Origin: Paragordius varius
Taxonomy: Eukaryota; Nematomorpha
NCBI GenBank assembly: GCA_964247055.1
Contig: OZ176059.1
Location: 2,418,001-2,482,000, forward strand
DNA length: 64,000 nt
Direction of reading: 5' to 3'
Shown one piece after another: positions 63,620 to 64,000 of this stretch. The position numbers were made by a program, and so were the translations under genes. The notes beneath the pieces are model-generated. The model saw only the letters and a program-made list of their open reading frames with translations, did no database searches and was not told the origin of the DNA. Numbering within the stretch: the first letter of the stretch is position 1; the number at the start of each line of letters is the position of its first letter.

Positions 63620-64000
63620 ACTGAAGTACGGACAAAACGTAAAAATATAAAGACAGTTATGTTTCTTCAAAAGTTTAAACCTTAACTTTTCTCATATAAA
63701 GCATGTTATTACAATTGTAAAGACTTTGCAATTTTAAACAATAATTTATATTCTAGTAAAGTATAGTTATGTTTTAGAAAAATATTTGTCTTAATATAAA
63801 TATAAACCGAAGTTATACGGACGAATGATATAAAGACTATGTTTTTGCCTTTAAAAGACAACCAAACTCTTTTAAACCTTGATTTTTTCTAAAAAAAAGC
63901 ATTTAATTACGATAGTAAAAATTTGCAATTTTAAACAATAATTTATATTTCGGTAAAGTATGGTTTTGTTTTAGAAATAATATTTGTCTTTATCTTAGTA
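63620..64000. mobile_element. Family B copies at the window edge
   Basis: Two successive left-end blocks (gaagtacggacaaaacg near 63,626 and gaagttatacggacg near 63,810) each followed by inner arms; the right end lies outside the window. It may be one copy inserted in, or tandem with, another. Confidence 0.5.

Overview
The window is about 64 kb of very AT-rich animal nuclear DNA. Long introns with GT-AG borders, (TA)n tracts, miniature inverted-repeat elements, hAT and LINE remnants, and three animal gene families (antistasin-type inhibitor, MBT-repeat chromatin reader, and an Asn/Ser-rich protein with CRACD-like motifs) point to an invertebrate metazoan. The sequence alone does not settle the phylum. 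Coding exons use the standard code. No rRNA, tRNA, CRISPR array, bacterial-style gene or virus-derived element was recognised.

Layout. 1-10,558: no gene, many decayed repeats, including a 1-kb inverted repeat at 3,270-4,322. 10,559-27,331: minus-strand gene of eight exons that splice in frame into a 1,592-residue protein; its 9.3-kb intron holds two hAT elements and many miniature transposons. 27,332-34,435: intergenic, with a decayed ~160-bp tandem repeat at about 30.65-32.23 kb. 34,436-44,076: a plus-strand antistasin-like gene, complete in eight exons (209 residues, signal peptide plus six cysteine modules, every internal intron in phase 1); one intron carries a 5'-truncated LINE. 45,493-63,594 and beyond the right edge: plus-strand gene with four MBT repeats, closest by motif to L3MBTL2, of which sixteen exons are proposed.

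The three genes have no evident shared pathway: an intracellular, possibly actin-related protein, a secreted protease-inhibitor-like protein and a nuclear chromatin reader. What joins the region is the repeat load. Three miniature transposon families (here called A, B and C) occupy much of the intron DNA. Family A ends are often fused to (TA)n tracts and in at least three places stop only 19-43 bases before a splice acceptor of the MBT gene. Exon borders were chosen by hand from reading phase, GT-AG sites and family length. Two models close exactly from start to stop (4,779 and 630 coding bases), which is strong internal support. Repeat borders given as 'about' are by eye.
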